Shown: positions 45,650-55,039, numbered from the stretch's first letter. The stretch is DNA of 64,000 bases from Microvirga terrae (GCF_013307435.2 NZ_CP102845.1:1736001-1800000), one strand, 5' to 3'. Notes: generated by a model not told the origin, from the sequence alone. Translations and numbers: made by a program.

Positions 45650-46876
45650 GTGATCGATGCGAGCTTTCTCTCCTGGCCGTTCTTCGAGGGCCGGCACCGG
45701 GAATTCGCCGCCGGGCTTAACGCCTGGGCGGCCCGGGAGGTCCGACCTCTCGTCGATCACCACGACGTGGATGCCTCCTGCCGCCGCCTCGTGCGGCGCC
45801 TCGGCGAAGGCGGATGGCTGAGGGCGGTGGTGCCGCAGGCTCATGGCGGCCTCTTCCCGTCCTTCGACGTACGCACCCTGTGCCTTGCGCGGGAAACGCT
45901 GGCCGCGCACGAGGGCCTGGCGGATTTCGCCTTCGCCATGCAGGGCCTCGGCACGGGGCCGATCACCTTGTTCGGTTCGGATGCGCTCAAGGACCGTTAC
46001 CTGCCGCCGGTCGCGCGGGGCGAGGCCATCGCGGCCTTCGCGCTCTCGGAGCCCGAGGCGGGGTCGGACGTGGCGGCCATGAGCACCACGGCGACACCGG
46101 ATGGATCGGACCACGTGCGGATCGACGGAGTGAAGACCTGGATCTCGAACGGGGGGATCGCGGATCATTACGTGGTCTTCGCGCGCTCGGGCGAAGCGCC
46201 CGGCGCAAAGGGCCTGTCCGCCTACGTGGTCGATGCGCAGACGCCCGGGTTGAGCATCGAGAACCGCATCGACGTGATCGCGCCGCATCCTCTCGCGACC
46301 CTGCGCTTCGAAGGCTGCCGGGTTCCGGTGGCAAACCGGATCGGCGGTCCCGGCGAAGGCTTCAAGGTCGCCATGGCGACCCTCGACGTGTTCCGCTCCA
46401 CGGTCGGAGCCGCCGCGCTTGGGCTCGCCCGCCGCGCGCTCGCCGAGGCACTGCAGCACGCCGCCTCGCGCAAACTCTTCGGTGCGCCGCTCGGTGATCT
46501 GCAGATGACCCAGGGCGCACTGGCCGACATGGCGACCGGCGTGGACGGCGCGGCGCTTCTCGTCTATCGGGCGGCCTGGACCAAGGATCAGGGTGCGTCC
46601 CGGGTCACGCGCGAGGCGGCGATGGCCAAGATGTACGCGACGGAAGCGGCGCAGAGCGTCATCGACAAGGCGGTTCAGATCTTCGGCGGCCTTGGCGTCA
46701 CCAAGGGCGTCAAGGTCGAGGAGCTTTACCGCGAAATCCGCGCATTGCGCATCTACGAGGGCGCCACCGAGGTTCAGAAAGTCGTGATCGCACGAGAGCT
46801 TCTGAAGATGCTGGAGAGCCAACGCTCCGGTGAGCTCGGTTCCGTCGCCAATCGTCAAGGGGGGAAACCACAATGA
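45650..46876 (+). CDS. Acyl-CoA dehydrogenase
   Basis: 408 residues from GTG 45650, 1 bp after the hydratase, with GGGAG 8 nt upstream. [19 protein letters not shown] and [20 protein letters not shown] bind FAD and substrate; [20 protein letters not shown] and [19 protein letters not shown] complete the fold, with the usual catalytic Glu position in YEGATE. It would introduce a double bond into a cyclic or linear CoA ester. Its stop overlaps the ridA-like start. Confidence 0.9.
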   Translation: MIDASFLSWPFFEGRHREFAAGLNAWAAREVRPLVDHHDVDASCRRLVRRLGEGGWLRAVVPQAHGGLFPSFDVRTLCLARETLAAHEGLADFAFAMQGLGTGPITLFGSDALKDRYLPPVARGEAIAAFALSEPEAGSDVAAMSTTATPDGSDHVRIDGVKTWISNGGIADHYVVFARSGEAPGAKGLSAYVVDAQTPGLSIENRIDVIAPHPLATLRFEGCRVPVANRIGGPGEGFKVAMATLDVFRSTVGAAALGLARRALAEALQHAASRKLFGAPLGDLQMTQGALADMATGVDGAALLVYRAAWTKDQGASRVTREAAMAKMYATEAAQSVIDKAVQIFGGLGVTKGVKVEELYREIRALRIYEGATEVQKVVIARELLKMLESQRSGELGSVANRQGGKPQ

Positions 46877-47316
46877 CAGCCGCACTGGAAGGCGCTCCCA
46901 TGCTGGGCATCGATGATGGGCCGGAGGTTCTCAACCCGAAGCACTGGCGCACACCCAAGGGCTACGCCAACGGCATGGCGGCCGAGGGCCGGGTCGTGGT
47001 GACGGGCGGCATCGTGGGCTGGGACGAGAGCGAGACCTTCGCCGACGGTTTCGTCGCCCAGGCTCGCCAGATCTTCGAGAACATCCGTGCCATCCTGGCC
47101 GAGGGAGGGGCCGAGCCCCGGCACCTCGTGCGCCTGACCTGGTACGTGGTCGATATCGACGAGTATCTCGTCAATCTCCGCGAGCTGGGCCGCGCCTACC
47201 GGGATGTGTTCGGCGCGCATTATCCGGCCATGGCCCTGGTTCAGGTCGTGCGGCTCGTGGAAAAGGCCGCCCGGCTCGAGGTCGAAGCGACGGCGATCGT
47301 TCCGAGCAAGCGATAG
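46873..47316 (+). CDS. RidA/YjgF family enamine/imine deaminase
   Basis: 147 residues with the YjgF fold: [74 protein letters not shown] (ending with the usual Arg and Glu). RidA proteins hydrolyse reactive enamines and imines. The predicted product of the monooxygenase/reductase is an enamine, so a pathway-specific role in ring deamination is likely. It is the last gene of the operon and overlaps the dehydrogenase by 4 nt. Confidence 0.9.
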   Translation: MTAALEGAPMLGIDDGPEVLNPKHWRTPKGYANGMAAEGRVVVTGGIVGWDESETFADGFVAQARQIFENIRAILAEGGAEPRHLVRLTWYVVDIDEYLVNLRELGRAYRDVFGAHYPAMALVQVVRLVEKAARLEVEATAIVPSKR

Positions 47317-47364
47317 CAGGTGGCGGATCTGGGATTCATCGAGGAGGAGGCGTAGCCTTACCCG

Positions 47365-47451
47365 GTCATGGCCGGCCTTGTGCCGGCCATCCCGATCGGA
47401 ATGGCGCGCGCTTCAGACAAGCGGGATCACCGGCACAAGGCCGGTGGTGAC
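47365..47451. repeat. Palindromic interspersed repeat, copy A
   Basis: About 87 bp between convergent ridA-like and GreA-like genes. Left part starts GTCATGGCCGGCCTTGTGCC and the right part ends ACAAGGCCGGTGGTGAC, so the ends form a long imperfect inverted repeat and each half also folds on itself. Related copies lie at 54417 and 61328. Confidence 0.75.
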
Positions 47452-47458
47452 AGGAAGA

Positions 47459-47926
47459 CTACAGCTCGATCTCGACGATTTCCGCCGTGGTCTGCCCGAT
47501 GGGCACCACGTCGCCGATCTCCTTGCCCATGAGCGCCTGCGCCAGCGGTGACACGTAGGACAGGCTGCCCTTGGCCGGGTCGGCCTCGTCCTCGCCGACG
47601 ATCCGGTAGGTCTGGCGCCGTCCGTCCTCCCGTTCGAAGGTGACGCGGGCGCCGAAGCGCACATGAGCCGTGTCGGTCGGAGGCGGCACCACCTCGGAGG
47701 AGGCGCGCCGCGCCGACCAGTAGCGCAGGTCGCGGTTGAGACGGGCCACTTCGGCCTTGTCGTCGGCCGACTGGGCCTGGGCGAGGCGCTTGTGCAGGGA
47801 CTCGATTTCCGCATCCATCTGGGCCAGCCCCGAGGGCGTCACCAGATGATGCGGGCTGATCATCCGGTCGGGAAGGTCCTCGAAGGCTTCGCCACCCTCG
47901 GTTTCACGAACAAAGGCACGGCTCAT
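47459..47926 (-). CDS. GreA/GreB family transcript cleavage factor
   Basis: 155 residues. N-terminal coiled coil (about 35-75: MDAEIESLHKRLAQAQSADD, KAEVARLNRDLRYW) and a C-terminal FKBP-like domain (VSPLAQALMGKEIGDVVPIG, conserved in Gre factors). It rescues backtracked RNA polymerase by stimulating cleavage of the transcript. The starting stretch MSRAFVRE and DLPDRMISPHHLVTP marks a GreA-like subgroup common in alphaproteobacteria beside the canonical GreA. It stands alone and converges on the ridA-like gene. Confidence 0.88.
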   Translation of the reverse strand: MSRAFVRETEGGEAFEDLPDRMISPHHLVTPSGLAQMDAEIESLHKRLAQAQSADDKAEVARLNRDLRYWSARRASSEVVPPPTDTAHVRFGARVTFEREDGRRQTYRIVGEDEADPAKGSLSYVSPLAQALMGKEIGDVVPIGQTTAEIVEIEL

Positions 47927-47990
47927 TACGTCTCCTCCGCTCTTTGGGAGAAAACGGTTCGGGGCTCGCGAAGGTTTCCGGATCTAACCT

Positions 47991-49115
47991 TTATTGCCCG
48001 GCTTGCCGCAGCCGTCCGACGATGCCGCCCGGAAACGCGTAGACGCTAATCACGAACAGGGCCCCGAGCCACAGGAGCCAGCGATCCGGATGGACGAGGT
48101 TCGGCAGGAGCGGAAGGCCCGCCAGGGCGGAGCTGCCGGCGGCCATCAGCACCTGCAGGTAGCTCTGTGCCAGGACGAACAGGGCGGCGCCGATCACTGC
48201 CCCGTAGAGGGTGCCCATGCCGCCGATCACCACCATGAGCAGGATGTCGATCATGATCGAGAACGACAGGGTGGTGTCGGGTCCGTTATAACGCAGCCAC
48301 AGGGCCATCAGCGCGCCGGCAATCGTCGCCGCGAGGGCCGAGATCACCGAGGCGGCCGTGCGGTAGGCGACGACCCGGTACCCCAGGGCCTCGGCCCGGA
48401 ACTCGTTCTCGCGGATCGCCTGCAGCACCCGTCCGAAGGGCGAGTTCACGATGCGCAGGAGGACGAGGAACACGGCGAGCGAGACGAAGAAGACGAGGTA
48501 ATAGGCGAGGAGCCGCCCGTTGACGGCGGTGCCGAAGAGGGGCTCCGACAGGAGCCGGAAGGCGGGGCGCAGGGCCGGGGGCAGCTGGAACGACAATCCG
48601 TCCTCGCCGCCGGTCACGTCCGACAGTTGCGACGCCAGCACGGCCGCCGCCGAGGCCACCGCCAGGGTGATCATAGAGAAGAAGATGGCGCGCACCCTCA
48701 GCGACAGGAGGCCGATCGCGACGGCGAGCGTCGCAGACAGCGCGAGCGCCGCGACCAGGCCGATGGCGGCCGATCCCCAGGTCGGGCCCAGGCGCTCGAG
48801 CGCGATCGCGATGCCGTAGCCGCCTATGCCGAAGAACATGGTGTGGGCGAAGGACACGATGCCGGAATAGCCGAGGAGAAGGTCGTAGCTCGCGACCAGC
48901 ACGACGAACACGCAGATCTTCGCGGCGGTGCCCAGGGGCTGGCTGCCGGAGAACAGGAAGGGGGTCGCGGCGAGGAGCAGCAGGATCGCCAGCAGGATCG
49001 CGCTCAGCACCTTGGAGCGCGGCAGGTCCGAGGACAGGATCGCGTTCAGGAAGCCGCCGCGCGGGCGGGTCTCGTCGAAGGGAAGCGCGAGGACGGAGGC
49101 GGGAGACGTGCTCAT
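47991..49115 (-). CDS. livM: Branched-chain-type ABC permease LivM (importer B)
   Basis: 374 residues from ATG 49115, which overlaps the livH stop by 4 nt. LLLGYSGIVSFAHTMFFGIG, RENEFRAEALGYRVVAYRTA and VVIGGMGTLYGAVIGAALFV are family motifs. The N-terminal ~35 residues before the first helix are longer than in importer A LivM. It is last in the minus-strand set binding protein, livG, livF, livH, livM. Confidence 0.92.
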   Translation of the reverse strand: MSTSPASVLALPFDETRPRGGFLNAILSSDLPRSKVLSAILLAILLLLAATPFLFSGSQPLGTAAKICVFVVLVASYDLLLGYSGIVSFAHTMFFGIGGYGIAIALERLGPTWGSAAIGLVAALALSATLAVAIGLLSLRVRAIFFSMITLAVASAAAVLASQLSDVTGGEDGLSFQLPPALRPAFRLLSEPLFGTAVNGRLLAYYLVFFVSLAVFLVLLRIVNSPFGRVLQAIRENEFRAEALGYRVVAYRTAASVISALAATIAGALMALWLRYNGPDTTLSFSIMIDILLMVVIGGMGTLYGAVIGAALFVLAQSYLQVLMAAGSSALAGLPLLPNLVHPDRWLLWLGALFVISVYAFPGGIVGRLRQAGQ

Positions 49116-50128
49116 CGGCGGGCCACCGGAAACAGGCCCTGCGGACGCCAGATCAGCACCAGGGCCATGACGAGGATGTTGGAGATCAGGGCGAGCTTGG
49201 GCTCGATGAAGCCGACGTAATTGGCTACCAGGGCGACCAGGATCGAGCCGACGAAGCAGCCGCCCACGGAACCGAGTCCGCCGATGATGATGACGATGAA
49301 GACCAGCACCATCACCTCCATGCCCATGCCGGCGGTGAGGGTCTGGCGGTAAAAGGCCCACATGACGCCGCCGAGGCCTGCCAGCGCCGACCCGGCGACG
49401 AAGACGCTGACGAAGAGGCGGCGGATCCGGTAGCCGAGCGCCTCGACCATCTCGGGGTTCTCGACGCCGGCCCGGATCAGCAGGCCGAGGCGGGTGCGGT
49501 TGAGCAGGAGCTGCATCGCGATGAAGACCAGGAGCCCGATGGCGACCGCCACGACGCGGTAGCGCTCCATGACGATGTCGCCGAACACGAAGGCGCCGCG
49601 CAGGGATTGCGGCAGCGGGATCGGGATCGGCGAGGCGCCCCAGATGGCATGGATCAGCTGCTCGGCGACGATCAGCCCGCCCATGGTGACGAGGATCTGC
49701 TTCAGGTGGCTGCCATAGACAGGACGCACGATGACGCGCTCGAACACCGCCCCGACCACGCCCGTCACCGCCATGGCGACGAGGATGCAGAGCAGAAGGA
49801 GCGCGAGATTGAGCCCGACGGAATCCGCCGTCGCCCAGCCGGCGAGCGGCCCGAGCACGAGGAGCGTCGCGTAGGCGCCGAGCGAGATGAACACTCCGTG
49901 TCCGAAATTGATGATGTCCATCAGGCCGAACACGAGGGTGAGGCCCGAGGCCATGAGGAAGATCATCATGCCCATGGCGAGCCCCGCCACGGTGAGCGTC
50001 ACCCAGGTCGAGGGGCTGCCGACGAAGGGCAGCGCCAGGAGAGCGAGGGCGGGAACGAGAAGAAGCGGGAGCCAGTCTGTCCGGGCGCGCGGCAGCTCGA
50101 CGGCGGTGTCGGCGGTCATGTCGCTCAT
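49112..50128 (-). CDS. livH: Branched-chain-type ABC permease LivH (importer B)
   Basis: 338 residues: GMMIFLMASGLTLVFGLMDI, INFGHGVFISLGAYATLLVL, IVIIIGGLGSVGGCFVGSIL. An N-terminal hydrophobic helix (LPLLLVPALALLALPF) precedes the usual LivH start. Overlaps livF by 4 nt and livM by 4 nt. Confidence 0.92.
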   Translation of the reverse strand: MSDMTADTAVELPRARTDWLPLLLVPALALLALPFVGSPSTWVTLTVAGLAMGMMIFLMASGLTLVFGLMDIINFGHGVFISLGAYATLLVLGPLAGWATADSVGLNLALLLLCILVAMAVTGVVGAVFERVIVRPVYGSHLKQILVTMGGLIVAEQLIHAIWGASPIPIPLPQSLRGAFVFGDIVMERYRVVAVAIGLLVFIAMQLLLNRTRLGLLIRAGVENPEMVEALGYRIRRLFVSVFVAGSALAGLGGVMWAFYRQTLTAGMGMEVMVLVFIVIIIGGLGSVGGCFVGSILVALVANYVGFIEPKLALISNILVMALVLIWRPQGLFPVARR

Positions 50129-50850
50129 TGGTGCGCATCCAGGGAAAGGCCGAGCAGGCGCTGCTGCAGGTCCGCGTCCGCGACGAGGTCGCTCATGGCG
50201 CCGGCATGCACGATGCGCCCGTCGTCCATCACGACCACATTGTCACCGAGCGCCGAGGCGGCATAGAAGTTCTGCTCCACCAGCAGGATCGTCTCGCCGG
50301 ACGCTTTCAGCGCCTTGAAGGCTTCGATCATGGAGCGCACCATCACGGGCGCGAGACCTTTCGTCGGCTCGTCGATGAGGAGCAGGCGGCGCGGTTCCGC
50401 GATGGCGCGCGCGATGGCGAGCATCTGCTTCTGGCCCCCGGAGAGGTTGCCGGCCGGCAGGTTCCAGAAGCGCTTGAGGGCGGGGAAGAGGCCGAGGATC
50501 CAGTCGAGCCTGCTCCTGTCGACCGGCCCGCTGCGGGCCGCGAGCACAATGTTCTCGCGCACGGTCAGATCCGTGAAGATGCCCATGGCCTCGGGCACGT
50601 AGGCGATGCCCGAGCGCGCGATATCCGGCGTGGCGGCTTTCGTGATGTCGCGGCCGTCGAAGCGGATGCTGCCCGACGAGGCCTGCCACAGGCCCATGAT
50701 GGTGCGCAGCGTCGTGGTCTTGCCCGCGCCGTTGCGGCCGAGCAGCATGGTCAACCCGCCGGCCGGGACGACGAAGTCGACACCGTGCAGGATGTGGTAG
50801 GGGCCGATATGCGTGTGCACTTCGGCGAGCTGGAGAAGGGGCTCAGCCAC
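50125..50850 (-). CDS. livF: Branched-chain-type ABC transporter ATPase LivF (importer B)
   Basis: 241 residues from GTG 50850 (overlapping livG by 8 nt); longer frames upstream are antisense-like. Walker A GRNGAGKTTTLRTIMGL, signature LSGGQKQMLAIARAIA, Walker B LLLIDEPTKGLAP, and VEQNFYAASALGDNVVVMD. Confidence 0.91.
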   Translation of the reverse strand: MAEPLLQLAEVHTHIGPYHILHGVDFVVPAGGLTMLLGRNGAGKTTTLRTIMGLWQASSGSIRFDGRDITKAATPDIARSGIAYVPEAMGIFTDLTVRENIVLAARSGPVDRSRLDWILGLFPALKRFWNLPAGNLSGGQKQMLAIARAIAEPRRLLLIDEPTKGLAPVMVRSMIEAFKALKASGETILLVEQNFYAASALGDNVVVMDDGRIVHAGAMSDLVADADLQQRLLGLSLDAHQ

Positions 50851-51622
50851 GGGCGGCCTCCACGCCGAGATAGGCCTCCTGCACCACCGGCGAGGCGATG
50901 ACCGCGGCGGGCTCGCCGTCGGCCACGAGGGTGCCGTTGTGCAGCACGATGATCCGGTCGGAGAGCGAGCGCACCACGTCCATCTTGTGCTCCACGAGAA
51001 GCACTGTGGCGTCGCCGCGCTCCTTGATGTCGTGGATGAGTTCGAGCACGGTCGGCACCTCATCAACGCTCATGCCGGCGGTCGGCTCGTCGAACATGAA
51101 GACCTTGGGCTCCATGGCGATCAGGAGCGCCACCTCGAGCTTGCGCTGGTCGCCGTGCGACAGGGCCTTCGGGGCCACGTGCCGCTTGTCAGCGAGCCGC
51201 ACCCGTTCCAGCACGCTCTCCGCCTTGTCGATCAGGTCGCGGCGCGCGTTCCACACCCTGAACATCGACCAGCCTGCGTCCGCCCGGCTCTGCACCGCGA
51301 GGCGGACATTCTCGAGCGCCGTGAGCTGCGGAAACAGGTTGGTGAGCTGGAACGCGCGACCCAGGCCTCGCCGCGTGCGCGCCGAGGCGGGCAGCCGCGT
51401 GATGTCCTCGCCCGCGACGACGACCTGTCCGGACGTGGCGCGGAGCTGCCCGGAGATCAGGTTGAAGTAGGTCGTCTTGCCGGCGCCGTTGGGGCCGACA
51501 ATCGCTGTGAGCGTGCCCGGCGTGAACCGGCACGACACGTCGTTGACCGCTACATGGCCGCCGAAGCGAACGGTCAGCCCGCGCGTTTCGAGCGCGGGCG
51601 TCGCTGTCGTGGATGGGATCAC
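50843..51622 (-). CDS. livG: Branched-chain-type ABC transporter ATPase LivG (importer B)
   Basis: 259 residues: Walker A GPNGAGKTTYFNLISGQ, signature LSHGDQRKLEVALLIA, Walker B VFMFDEPTAGMSVDEV, switch His in LLVEHKMDVVRSLSDR. It starts 6 bp after the binding-protein stop. Confidence 0.92.
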   Translation of the reverse strand: MIPSTTATPALETRGLTVRFGGHVAVNDVSCRFTPGTLTAIVGPNGAGKTTYFNLISGQLRATSGQVVVAGEDITRLPASARTRRGLGRAFQLTNLFPQLTALENVRLAVQSRADAGWSMFRVWNARRDLIDKAESVLERVRLADKRHVAPKALSHGDQRKLEVALLIAMEPKVFMFDEPTAGMSVDEVPTVLELIHDIKERGDATVLLVEHKMDVVRSLSDRIIVLHNGTLVADGEPAAVIASPVVQEAYLGVEAARG

Positions 51623-51628
51623 GTCGGC

Positions 51629-52819
51629 TCAGCGCTTGTTGCGAACCGGGATCGGCATCTTGTCGGCCGGGATGACGCCGACGAGGTCGAGCAGGTCGTT
51701 CGCGTCCTTGCCGTCGGCCTTGACTTTGAAATGGTACATGTCCTGCAGGGCCTGATGGTCCTCCTTGCGAAAGGTCATCGGTCCCTTGGGCGTCTCGAAG
51801 GTCATGCCCTCCATGGCGGCGATCAGCTTCTCCGGATCGGTGCCGCCCGCCTTCTGGATCGCCGTGACGGCCGCTGACGCGGCCGCGAAGCCGCCCGCGG
51901 TGAAGAAGTCCGGCGGCGCGTTGAAGCGCTTCTGGTGCTCCGTCACGAGCCAGTCGTTCATGGCGTTCTTCGGGAAGGCATAATAATAGTACACGGCGCC
52001 TTCCATGCCGGGATAGTTCTTGTAGATCTGCATGGCCGGCAGGATGTTGCCGCCGGGCGCGATCTCGATGCCGAAGCGCTCGGGCTTCAGGTCGGCGATC
52101 TTGGGCAAGGGATGCTGGCCGGCCCAGATGATGTTGATGATCTTCTTGCCGGGCTTGTCCTTGAGCGCGTCGAAGATGCGCTGGGCGGAGGCCGTGAAGT
52201 CCGTTGCGTTCTGCGGCGCATATTCCTCGAACACCACCTTGGCGTTCGGCCGGATCTGTGCGAGCGCGTTCTTGAGCGCCGCGACCCCGTCTTTGCCGAA
52301 GGCGTAATCCTGCGCGAGCGTCGCGATCGAGACGTCGCCGCTCGCCGGGACGGCGGCCGCGGCCCCGTAAGCATCCTGGGTCGAGTTGCGCGCGGTGCGG
52401 AAGATGAAGCGGTTCCACTTCTCGCCCGTGATCGCATCGGCCACGGCTGGCTCCACGATCAGCACCTTGCCGTTCTCCTCGGCCACCGGCAGCATCGCGA
52501 GCGCCGCGGCCGACGACGTGGTGCCGACCGCGAGGTCGACGTTGTCGTCGTTGTAGGCCTGTTCGAGCAGGGTCTTGGCGAGATCGGCCTTGAGCTGGTC
52601 GTCCTTCACGATGACGCTGATCTTGCGGCCGTTCACCGCCATCGTGCCTTTCGTGAGATATTCGAGACCCATCATGAAGCCGGCTTCGGTCTGCTTGGCA
52701 TAGGCCTCGAGCGGCCCGGTCTTGCCCGCGATGAGGGCGATCTTGATGTCCTGGGCGAAGGCCGCGGATGCAAAGAGAATGCCAGCCGCAGCGGCGGCAA
52801 GTGTAAGCTTCAGGCGCAT
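51629..52819 (-). CDS. ABC transporter substrate-binding protein (importer B)
   Basis: 396 residues with a signal peptide (LAAAAAGILFASAAFAQ) and mature start DIKIALIAGKTGPLEAYAKQ. ATG 52819 has GGGGAG 5 nt upstream. It is first in the importer B operon. TTGACA occurs on the minus strand at 52873-52868, but its -10 partner is poor. The type-I fold fits amino acids or aromatic acids; the ligand is unknown. It is not closely similar to the importer A binding protein, so the two importers should differ in substrate. Confidence 0.88.
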   Translation of the reverse strand: MRLKLTLAAAAAGILFASAAFAQDIKIALIAGKTGPLEAYAKQTEAGFMMGLEYLTKGTMAVNGRKISVIVKDDQLKADLAKTLLEQAYNDDNVDLAVGTTSSAAALAMLPVAEENGKVLIVEPAVADAITGEKWNRFIFRTARNSTQDAYGAAAAVPASGDVSIATLAQDYAFGKDGVAALKNALAQIRPNAKVVFEEYAPQNATDFTASAQRIFDALKDKPGKKIINIIWAGQHPLPKIADLKPERFGIEIAPGGNILPAMQIYKNYPGMEGAVYYYYAFPKNAMNDWLVTEHQKRFNAPPDFFTAGGFAAASAAVTAIQKAGGTDPEKLIAAMEGMTFETPKGPMTFRKEDHQALQDMYHFKVKADGKDANDLLDLVGVIPADKMPIPVRNKR

Positions 52820-52924
52820 CGAACTCCCCGTGTTTTATAGGTTCATTGACGGCTTCGCAGTGCAGCATGTCAAGTTCGACTCTCGGACCATCCCTTTGAG
52901 AAACGGATGGCCCGAGCGTGGATA

Positions 52925-53860
52925 TCACGCCTCCGGCAGCACCGGCGTCTCGATGTCCTTCGCCACGCGGCCGCGCCGCGCGGCCTCGCGTTCGAGCAGT
53001 ATCAGGGCAAGACCCGCGCCGCAGATGACGGCGGCGCCGACCAGGGTCCAGAATCCCACGACGTCGCCGAAGAACAGGTAGCCCAGCACGATGGCCCACA
53101 CGATGAGGGTGTATTGGTACGGTGCGACCACGGAGGCCGGCGCGATCTTGAGCGAACGGTTCACGCAGACATGAGCCGCCATGGACACGATGCCGAGCAG
53201 GAACAGACCCGCCAGCTCGACGGGCCCGGGCGTCACCCAGGCGAGGGGCGCGGTGACAAGGCCGAAGATGAGCGCACCGAGAATCTGGCCGAACACGAGC
53301 GTCGCGTCGTCGGTCTCGCGCAGCTTGCGGGTCGTGATCATCAGGAGCGAATAGAAGAGGCTTCCGGCGAGCGCGATGAGGGCCGGCAGCGACAGCGTGG
53401 CGGGCGACGGACGCAGGGCGATCAGCACGCCCACGAAGCCGACCCCGATGGCGAGGATGCGCGGCTTGTCGATCCTCTCGCCGAGCCAGAACGCCGCGAA
53501 GGCCGCCACATAAATCGGCCCGGCCAGATAATAGGTCATCACGTCGGCGAGCGGCAGATAGGTGACGGCCCAGTAGAAGCAAGCGACCTCGAGGGTCGAG
53601 AGGGTGATCCGCACCGCGTGCAGCCCAGGCCTCGGCGGGATGGCGAAGGGAACCTTCTGCCGGCGCATGACGGGCAGCAGGACCGCCAGGGCCGCGACGC
53701 TGCGCAGGAGCAGGACCTGGCCGACCGAATAGGTGGCGACGAGCCATTTCCCCATGACGTCGTTCATGGCGAACATGAACACGCCCAGCAGCATCAGGCC
53801 GATGCCGACGAGGATGCCCGAGCGGATTTTTGGGGCGGAAGACGAACCGGTATGCCTCAT
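52925..53860 (-). CDS. EamA/DMT family transporter
   Basis: 311 residues from ATG 53860 with two EamA repeats and about ten membrane helices (FMFAMNDVMGKWLVATYS; ADVMTYYLAGPIYVAAFAAF; ALAGSLFYSLLMITTRKLRE). Members export amino acids or other metabolites. The substrate is not evident. It is divergent from the hotdog protein; the start has no strong ribosome site. Confidence 0.86.
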   Translation of the reverse strand: MRHTGSSSAPKIRSGILVGIGLMLLGVFMFAMNDVMGKWLVATYSVGQVLLLRSVAALAVLLPVMRRQKVPFAIPPRPGLHAVRITLSTLEVACFYWAVTYLPLADVMTYYLAGPIYVAAFAAFWLGERIDKPRILAIGVGFVGVLIALRPSPATLSLPALIALAGSLFYSLLMITTRKLRETDDATLVFGQILGALIFGLVTAPLAWVTPGPVELAGLFLLGIVSMAAHVCVNRSLKIAPASVVAPYQYTLIVWAIVLGYLFFGDVVGFWTLVGAAVICGAGLALILLEREAARRGRVAKDIETPVLPEA

Positions 53861-53940
53861 GGGGCGGATCAATGCGGGAAAAGCGGCTTGATTCCAAGGC
53901 TTTTGATCGCCGATTCTGGATGAACCCCGGGGAGACCTCC

Positions 53941-54396
53941 ATGAACGATACGGCACCGAAAGATCCAGGCGGCGAGGCACGCGTCCGGGCGAGCTTTGCG
54001 GCTCAAGGCCTGATGGAAACCCTGGGCGCATCCCTGGTCAGCGTCTCGCCGGGCCTGGTGGAGATCGCCTTGCCGGCATCCCGGGCGGTGTCTCAGCAGC
54101 ACGGCTTCGTCCACGCGGGAGCCATCGCGAGCATCGCGGATTCCGCTGCCGGCTATGCGGCCCTGACCCTGATGCCGCCCGGCGCGGGCGTCCTGACGGC
54201 CGAGTTCAAGATCAACCTCCTGGCGCCCGGGATCGGCGAGCGCATCGTCGCGCGGGGCCGGGTCGTCAAGGCGGGCCGGACGCTCACCCTGGCCCAGACC
54301 GACGTGTTCGCGGTCCGAGACGGGACGGAAAAGCAGATCGCCCTGCTCACCGCCACCCTCATGACGGTCGCGGGGCGCGACCGCGTGAGCGATTAG
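53941..54396 (+). CDS. PaaI-like hotdog thioesterase
   Basis: 151 residues from ATG 53941, with GGGGAG 6 nt upstream. QQHGFVHAGAIASIADSAAG contains the HGG-like hotdog motif (HGFVHAGA), and TAEFKINLLAPGIGERIVAR follows. It likely hydrolyses aromatic or medium acyl-CoA thioesters, which fits a region rich in CoA catabolism, but there is no operon link. Confidence 0.86.
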   Translation: MNDTAPKDPGGEARVRASFAAQGLMETLGASLVSVSPGLVEIALPASRAVSQQHGFVHAGAIASIADSAAGYAALTLMPPGAGVLTAEFKINLLAPGIGERIVARGRVVKAGRTLTLAQTDVFAVRDGTEKQIALLTATLMTVAGRDRVSD

Positions 54397-54416
54397 CCGG
54401 GAGCCACGCCCGGGTC

Positions 54417-54503
54417 GTCATCACCGGCCTTGTGCCGGGGATCCCGACCCGTAAGGCACACCGCTCATCCGATCGGGATGGCCGGCACAAGACCGGCCAT
54501 GAC
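54417..54503. repeat. Palindromic interspersed repeat, copy B
   Basis: About 87 bp between two plus-strand genes. It starts GTCATCACCGGCCTTGTGCC and ends ACAAGACCGGCCATGAC, the reverse orientation of copies A and C. Confidence 0.75.
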
Positions 54504-54623
54504 GTTGCGGGCGCTAGCGTCGAGCGCAAACCGATGACAGGGGCCAACCTCCCGCCACCCTTGAATCATTCCGCCCAGGCGGCAAACTTCGTCTCATATA
54601 TCCGCGAACACGGAGCCATCGCC

Positions 54624-55022
54624 GTGACCGAATCCGATCTTTCCAATGCTTACCGGGCCTACATCGCCTGCCTGAACGAGCGGGACTGGCCAGGGCTGGA
54701 GCGGTTCGTCCATGACGATGTCGTTTATAACGGCCGGCGGATCGGGCTCGACGGCTATCGCGCGATGCTGGAGAGGGACGTCCGCGACATCCCCGACCTT
54801 CATTTCGTCATCGACCTGCTGGTGTCGGATTCGCCGCGCATCGCAAGCCGCCTGCGCTTCGACTGCACCCCGAAGGGGGAGTTTCTCGGCGTTCCCGTCG
54901 ATGGTAGGCGCGTCACCTTCGCGGAAAACGTCTTCTACGAGTTCCGGGAGGGCAGGATCGTGCAGGTCTGGTCGGTGATCGACAAGGCGGCCGTCGAGGC
55001 CCAGATTCAGGGCGCCCGCTGA
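54624..55022 (+). CDS. SnoaL-like / ester cyclase family protein
   Basis: 132 residues from GTG 54624, which has GGAG 8 nt upstream; an ATG at 54534 in the same frame would add an unconserved lead. NTF2-like fold: YIACLNERDWPGLERFVHDD, GLDGYRAMLERDVRDIPDLH, RVTFAENVFYEFREGRIVQV. SnoaL-like proteins bind or cyclise small ligands; the substrate is unknown. It converges on the SMP-30 gene. Confidence 0.8.
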   Translation: MTESDLSNAYRAYIACLNERDWPGLERFVHDDVVYNGRRIGLDGYRAMLERDVRDIPDLHFVIDLLVSDSPRIASRLRFDCTPKGEFLGVPVDGRRVTFAENVFYEFREGRIVQVWSVIDKAAVEAQIQGAR

Positions 55023-55039
55023 TCTCGCCGAACCCGGAG

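Noticed and set aside
52820..52924. Sigma-70 promoter with TTGACA before importer B
   Set aside because: The TTGACA at 52873-52868 is exact, but the -10 at 17 or 18 bp is CGTCAA or GTCAAT. I mention it with the gene but do not list it as a feature.
51189..53942. 917-residue minus-strand frame across importer B and the DMT transporter
   Set aside because: It runs in another frame through livG, the binding protein and the transporter, each of which has clear motifs in its own frame.
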